From an uncultured Candidatus Udaeobacter sp. (lineage in GTDB: Bacteria; Verrucomicrobiota; Verrucomicrobiia; Chthoniobacterales; UBA10450): 17,880 nt of DNA. Location of the stretch: NCBI GenBank assembly GCA_955652245.1, contig CATPAV010000207.1:1-17880 (forward strand), written 5' to 3'. A program made the translations under genes and the position numbers. This document shows positions 14,377-17,880 of this stretch, piece by piece (the first letter of the stretch is position 1; each line of letters opens with the position of its first letter). The notes under the pieces are model-generated. The model searched no databases and was not told where the DNA came from. It saw nothing but the letters and a program-made list of their open reading frames with translations.

Positions 14377-14656
14377 TCGAATCGCAAATCTGCGCGACCG
14401 CGACGGCCGATCTTGTCGTTACCGAATCCGATTGCGCGAAGGCTCTACACTGCGCCAAGATCTTCTTTTACTTTCTACTTTAGCGTTTCTACTTTTTCCT
14501 TTCGTTTGTTCCCGTAGTTCAACGGATAGAACGGAGGTTTCCTTATTCGAAACGGCTTCGCAGCGCATCAGTGAATTTCAGTTGTTCCCCTCTATCCTGA
14601 ATCGTCTGATGTCTTCGCAAATGCGCCCAAATTTCCGGCGAGGGTGATAAAAACGG
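14377..14656. other. gene-free 280-bp spacer after the pump gene
   Basis: No credible gene is seen; short frames here continue shadows of the pump gene. From 14460 to 14505 the plus strand is strongly pyrimidine-rich with a repeated TTTCTACTTT. That could help end transcription, but no strong hairpin precedes it. A tRNA-like half gene follows at 14508, then about 110 bases with no recognisable structure. Confidence 0.5.
14508..14543 (+). pseudogene. 5' half of a tRNA-Arg(CCU)-like gene, broken after the anticodon
   Basis: The order matches the first 36 tRNA positions: acceptor 5' strand GTTCCCG (14508-14514), TA, D-stem GTTC (14517-14520), loop AACGGATA, D-stem GAAC (14529-14532), G26, anticodon 5' stem GAGGT (14534-14538), then TT and anticodon CCT (14541-14543). 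After it, TATTCGAAACGG cannot pair with GAGGT, and no T-arm or CGGGAAC acceptor strand follows within several hundred bases. So it is not a functional gene as it stands. It could be a rearrangement or integration scar, or an assembly join. Confidence 0.55.
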
Positions 14657-14788
14657 GTGACAAATAAAAACTCCTGTCTCGTTGGTCATTTTTTATCCTG
14701 GCAGTTGGCGGTACTTACATTTGGCGTGCTCACGTTGAGGTATAAGTTAAGCTACAAGATCCCGCTTTATACTCGTGGAGGCCTAAAT

Positions 14789-16537
14789 CTGAGTACTTCG
14801 CCAACTCACAACCACCTCGTACCGCCGCATGGTGGCGAACTCGTTGATCTGAGCGTAGGCGCGGAAAGGGCAGCCGAGCTCAAAGCCCAGTCGAGGCACT
14901 TTCCTTCGTGGGACCTAACGGCTCGCCAGGTCTGCGATCTGGAACTGCTTCTGAGCGGTGGTTTTTCTCCCCTGCGCGGCTTCATGACCAAAGCAGATTA
15001 CGAAAGTGTTTGTTATTCTCTGAGGCTAGCGACGGGCATTCTTTGGCCAATGCCGATCACGCTCGATGTGAGCGAACGTTTTGCGAAGTCCCTGAAGTCG
15101 AAGAGCAGCAAAATTGCATTGCGCGATGCTGAGGGAGTAATGCTCGCTGTCTTGAACGTGGAAGATGTGTGGCAGCCTAATCGTAAAGTTGAAGCCGCGG
15201 AGGTTTTCGGTACGACCAGCCCGATCCATCCTGGCGTTGACTATCTACTGAACAGAGGAAACCGCTGGTACCTGGGAGGCACGATTGAAGGCCTGCGACT
15301 TCCATCCATTTACGACTTCAAGAGCCTGCGCTCAACGCCGGCTGAATTACGGGCCGAATTCGCGCGTCTCGGCTGGCGCCGTGTCGTGGCGTTTCAGACT
15401 CGGAATCCTATGCACCGCGCGCATGTGGAACTCACTTTTCGGGCAGCCAAACAGGTGGAGGCCAGCCTGCTGATCCATCCGGCCGTCGGAATCACTAAAC
15501 CCCGTGATGTAGATTACTTTACGCGGGTCCGCTGCTATCAGCTCATACTGGCGAAGTTTCCGGCGGGCACAGCAAAACTTTCGTTGTTGTCGCTTGCGAT
15601 GCGAATGGGGGGACCACGAGAAGCAATCTGGCACGCTTTGATCCGCAAAAACCATGGGTGTTCGCATCTAATTGTTGGACGTGACCACGCCGGGCCAGGC
15701 AAAGACTCCAACGGTAATCCATTCTACGAACCCTACGAAGCTCAAGACTTATTCAGGAAATACGAAGCTGAGGTCGGCGTCCGCATGGTTGCATTCAACA
15801 CGATGGTGTATGTGGAAGACGAAGATAAATATTTGCCAGAAGACGAAGTTCCTGCGCGTGCACGGGTGCTGAACATTTCTGGCACGGAATTGCGTCAGCG
15901 ACTAAATGAAGGTCGCGACCTCCCGGGATGGTTTACCTACTCTGATGTGGCCCAGGAGCTACGGCGCAGTTTTCCACCACGGCATAAGCAGGGCGTGACA
16001 ATATTCTTCACTGGGCTCTCCGGGGCGGGGAAATCGACCATTGCGAACGTCCTGCTCATTAAATTCCTTGAGATGAGCGGCCGGCCCGTGACGCTGCTGG
16101 ACGGTGACTTGGTTCGAAAACGCCTTTCCTCAGAACTCGGCTTTTCCAAGAAACACCGAGATATCAATGTTCGCCGGATCGGGTACGTTGCTTCCGAGAT
16201 CACGAAAAATTGTGGGATTGCTATTTGTGCTCCAATTGCACCGTATGACGTCACTCGAAAAGAGGTACGCGCGATGATCGATCCTCTCGGGGGCTTTGTC
16301 ATGGTGCATCTCTCGACTCCGGTCGAGATCTGTGAACGCCGCGACCGGAAGGGTCTCTACGCGAAAGCGCGCGCTGGAATTCTCAAGGAATTCACTGGTA
16401 TTTCGGATCCCTATGAGGAACCTAAGGATGCGGAAATTGTCATCAACACCGCCGAGGTCACGCCCGAAGAAGCGGCGCAGGCAATCATGTTATACATGGA
16501 GCGCGAAGGATTTATTGGGGTTGACAATAATCTGTAA
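14789..16537 (+). CDS. bifunctional sulfate adenylyltransferase / adenylylsulfate kinase
   Basis: About 582 residues from 14789. The N-terminal ATP sulfurylase domain makes APS from sulfate and ATP; it shows FQTRNPMHRAH (coded near 15390-15425) and GRDHAGPG. The C-terminal APS kinase phosphorylates APS to PAPS; it shows the Walker A motif GLSGAGKST (near 16014-16040), LDGDLVRKRLSSELGFS and a typical ending GISDPYEEP. Both active sites look intact. The frame is open back to a GTG at 14657, but family similarity begins only at LVPPHGGELVDL. No ATG is available between; an in-frame CTG at 14789 has GGAGG seven bases before it, and TTG at 14735 is another choice, so the start is uncertain. No PAPS reductase, sulfotransferase or sulfate transporter is nearby, so the use of the product is unknown. 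Confidence 0.92.
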   Translation: MSTSPTHNHLVPPHGGELVDLSVGAERAAELKAQSRHFPSWDLTARQVCDLELLLSGGFSPLRGFMTKADYESVCYSLRLATGILWPMPITLDVSERFAKSLKSKSSKIALRDAEGVMLAVLNVEDVWQPNRKVEAAEVFGTTSPIHPGVDYLLNRGNRWYLGGTIEGLRLPSIYDFKSLRSTPAELRAEFARLGWRRVVAFQTRNPMHRAHVELTFRAAKQVEASLLIHPAVGITKPRDVDYFTRVRCYQLILAKFPAGTAKLSLLSLAMRMGGPREAIWHALIRKNHGCSHLIVGRDHAGPGKDSNGNPFYEPYEAQDLFRKYEAEVGVRMVAFNTMVYVEDEDKYLPEDEVPARARVLNISGTELRQRLNEGRDLPGWFTYSDVAQELRRSFPPRHKQGVTIFFTGLSGAGKSTIANVLLIKFLEMSGRPVTLLDGDLVRKRLSSELGFSKKHRDINVRRIGYVASEITKNCGIAICAPIAPYDVTRKEVRAMIDPLGGFVMVHLSTPVEICERRDRKGLYAKARAGILKEFTGISDPYEEPKDAEIVINTAEVTPEEAAQAIMLYMEREGFIGVDNNL

Positions 16538-16698
16538 CCCGGTCAGTTAAGCAGAAGCGGCAGATCGGAGTTGCGCCTGGACCGGCCGCTACGATTTGAA
16601 GCGACTCCCCGCGTGCGCTGTCTGTAAGCATTAAATTCCATAACGGGGGCGGCCTCCACCTGACGTGACTTCGCTTTTTTGAGCCGGTGGAAGAGTTA

Positions 16699-16724
16699 GT
16701 CTGGGCCGACAAAAGGACCCAGAC
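16699..16724 (+). promoter_or_regulatory. hairpin holding the orfA ribosome binding site
   Basis: GTCTGGG (16699-16705) pairs perfectly with CCCAGAC (16718-16724). The 12-base loop CCGACAAAAGGA contains the AAGGA ribosome binding site, and the orfA ATG at 16726 follows one base after the stem. Such a structure can limit translation from outside transcripts, a known theme in insertion sequences; that role here is inferred. Confidence 0.55.
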
Positions 16725-16725
16725 A

Positions 16726-16992
16726 ATGAAAGGCAAGCGATACACGACGGAGGAAAAGATCCGCATTTTGCGGGAGGCCGATAAAGGAGTAGCCATCACG
16801 GAAGTATGCCGTGAGCACAATCTCTCGCAGGTAACCTTCCACCGCTGGAAACGGCAATTTGGGCAAATGGAGGTGAAGGAGGCCCGCCGATTGAAGGACC
16901 TGGAGCGGGAAAACAGCGAGCTGAAGAAGATGCTGGCTGAGGCGTTACTCAAGAACCGGGTATTGGAGGCGGTATGCGAAAAAAAATTGTAA
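16726..16992 (+). CDS. IS3-family transposase OrfA
   Basis: 88 residues from the ATG at 16726, preceded by AAGGA nine bases upstream. OrfA carries the helix-turn-helix that recognises the ends of the element: KRYTTEEKIRILREADKG, then ITEVCREHNLSQVTFHRWKRQFG. A leucine-zipper-like coiled coil follows (LKDLERENSELKKMLAEALL), used for dimer formation. The frame stays open upstream to a GTG at 16687, but the ribosome binding site favours 16726. The last codons run through AAAAAAAA (16979-16986), where a -1 shift would join this frame to orfB and make the full transposase. Confidence 0.9.
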   Translation: MKGKRYTTEEKIRILREADKGVAITEVCREHNLSQVTFHRWKRQFGQMEVKEARRLKDLERENSELKKMLAEALLKNRVLEAVCEKKL

Positions 16993-17880
16993 GCCCAGGG
17001 CATCGGCGGCAGATGGCCCAAGAGGTCGTGGAGGCTGGAATGTGCTCTGGGCGAGCGGTGTGCCGGATCTTGCGTCTGTCACGCGCGACGTATCGGTATC
17101 GTGCAAAACCGCCTTCGCCGTGCAAGCGACAGATGATTGCACGAATGCGTCTGCTTTCGGAGAAGCACCCGCGCTACGGCTACCGACGCATCACGGCGTT
17201 GTTGCGCCAGGAAGGCTGGAGGGTGGGCAAACGGCAACTCCAGCGGCTGCGGCGTGCGGAAGGACTGCGCGTGCCACCGACTAAGCGTAAGATCGTGCGC
17301 CGCGGAGTCTCGACAGGACTGCCGACCAAGGCGATCCACCGGGGACATGTCTGGACCTGGGACTTCATCAGTGATGCCACAGTGCGTGGAGGAACCTTAA
17401 GGATGTTGACCATCCTCGACGAACACACCCGCGAGTGCCATGTGTTAAGGGCTGACCGTGCGCTCCGATCCAAGGATGTGTTGGAATGGTTGGGAAAGGC
17501 GATCAAAGAACACGGAGCGCCGCAGTACCTGCGCAGCGACAACGGGTCGGAGTTCATTGCCAAGGAAGTGCAACGGTGGTTGGCGCAGAATCAGATCAAG
17601 ACCATTTACATCGAGCCGGCCAGCCCTTGGCAGAACGGGTTCGTGGAGAGCTTCCATGGCCGCTTTCGCGACGAATGTCTTAACCGCGAGCAACTCTGGA
17701 CCCTGACCGAAGCCCGTGTCGTTATCGAAGACTTCCGACATCGCTACAATCACCTTCGGCCGCACAGCAAGCTGGGCTACCAAAGCCCGGTGCGCTTTGC
17801 CCAACAACTAACCCCATCCCCGACTCCGGTCGGGCTCCGCCCTCTCTACGCCGGGGATGGACAAACCCAAACCAATAACC
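16974..17880 (+). CDS. IS3-family transposase OrfB, DDE integrase core (partial)
   Basis: The frame is open from an ATG at 16974 to the window end (302 residues so far), overlapping orfA in the -1 frame. It starts with the HTH_21-type part (SPGHRRQMAQEVVEAG...SRATYRYR), then HPRYGYRRITALLRQEGW. The retroviral-type integrase core has Asp130 (TWDFISD), Asp189 (LRSDNGSEF) and Glu225 (NGFVESFHG), spaced as DD(35)E, followed by NHLRPHSKLGYQSP. The complete triad suggests a functional enzyme. The tail after SPVRFAQQL continues proline-rich for at least 20 residues, a little longer than many relatives; the stop lies beyond the window. It is probably made as an OrfAB fusion by frameshifting at the A-run. 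Confidence 0.93.
   Translation, partial: MRKKIVSPGHRRQMAQEVVEAGMCSGRAVCRILRLSRATYRYRAKPPSPCKRQMIARMRLLSEKHPRYGYRRITALLRQEGWRVGKRQLQRLRRAEGLRVPPTKRKIVRRGVSTGLPTKAIHRGHVWTWDFISDATVRGGTLRMLTILDEHTRECHVLRADRALRSKDVLEWLGKAIKEHGAPQYLRSDNGSEFIAKEVQRWLAQNQIKTIYIEPASPWQNGFVESFHGRFRDECLNREQLWTLTEARVVIEDFRHRYNHLRPHSKLGYQSPVRFAQQLTPSPTPVGLRPLYAGDGQTQTNN

Larger units (their letters stand above)
16680..17880 (+). mobile_element. IS3-family insertion sequence, left part (right end outside window)
   Basis: Two overlapping transposase frames, a run of eight A at their overlap, and a DD(35)E catalytic triad define an IS3-family element, IS407-like from the orfA sequence. The left end is probably TGAGCCGGTGG starting near 16680, about 45 bases before orfA, after a T-run at 16675-16680. 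This cannot be proved because the matching right end is beyond 17880. The transposase frame is still open at the window edge and shows no disabling mutation. Confidence 0.85.

Noticed and set aside
14192..14647. 151-codon frame spanning the end of the pump gene and the spacer
   Set aside because: Starts inside the pump gene in another frame and covers the tRNA-like fragment; low-complexity translation of pyrimidine-rich DNA.
14544..14800. Group I intron interrupting the tRNA-Arg(CCU)-like gene
   Set aside because: Such introns are known in this tRNA in other bacteria, but I see no catalytic-core sequences and no 3' exon (T-arm, CGGGAAC) downstream.
1..17880. CRISPR array or defence system
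   Set aside because: No regularly spaced direct repeats and no cas, restriction or toxin-antitoxin genes are seen; the repeats present are single palindromic elements.

Overview
The window looks like a contig from a Gram-negative, moderately GC-rich bacterium. Protein style, scarce Shine-Dalgarno sites and the kind of intergenic palindromes suggest Verrucomicrobiota (Chthoniobacterales / Spartobacteria-like soil bacteria). This is an impression from the sequence, not a database result.

Layout. Positions 1-8949 hold eight minus-strand genes, mostly housekeeping: a DCC1-like/lipase-maturation-factor fusion cut by the window start, exonuclease III (xth), an MBL-fold beta-CASP nuclease-like protein, an M19 dipeptidase, quinolinate synthase (nadA), shikimate dehydrogenase (aroE), glutamyl-tRNA synthetase (gltX) and tRNA(Ile)-lysidine synthetase (tilS). 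At about 9.0 kb the strand switches. A small one-helix membrane protein with a very strong ribosome binding site is followed by a three-gene efflux unit, tetR - adaptor - RND pump, with a perfect 22-bp palindromic operator over the tetR promoter. No outer-membrane channel gene is present. After the pump lies a 280-bp gene-free stretch holding the 5' half of a tRNA-Arg(CCU)-like gene that breaks off exactly after the anticodon. Then come a fused ATP sulfurylase/APS kinase gene and the left part of an IS3-family insertion sequence running off the right end.

The most unusual content lies between the minus-strand genes. Four spacers hold 58-71-bp elements built of two hairpins in opposite orientation, whose feet carry GTAG (three copies) or GGAG (one copy). 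That is the signature of REP doublets (BIMEs) mobilised by RAYT/TnpA-REP transposases. Two other spacers hold different inverted repeats. Several elements overlap gene ends: xth takes its stop codon from a GTAG foot, the MBL gene takes its stop from one repeat and its predicted start from another, and a translated repeat artificially lengthens the aroE reading frame. No RAYT gene, CRISPR array or complete RNA gene is visible here.

Functionally the minus-strand genes are a loose collection (DNA repair, NAD and shikimate synthesis, tRNA charging and modification), not one pathway. The tetR-adaptor-pump set is a coherent self-regulated efflux unit. The sulfurylase/kinase makes PAPS from sulfate, but nothing nearby uses it.
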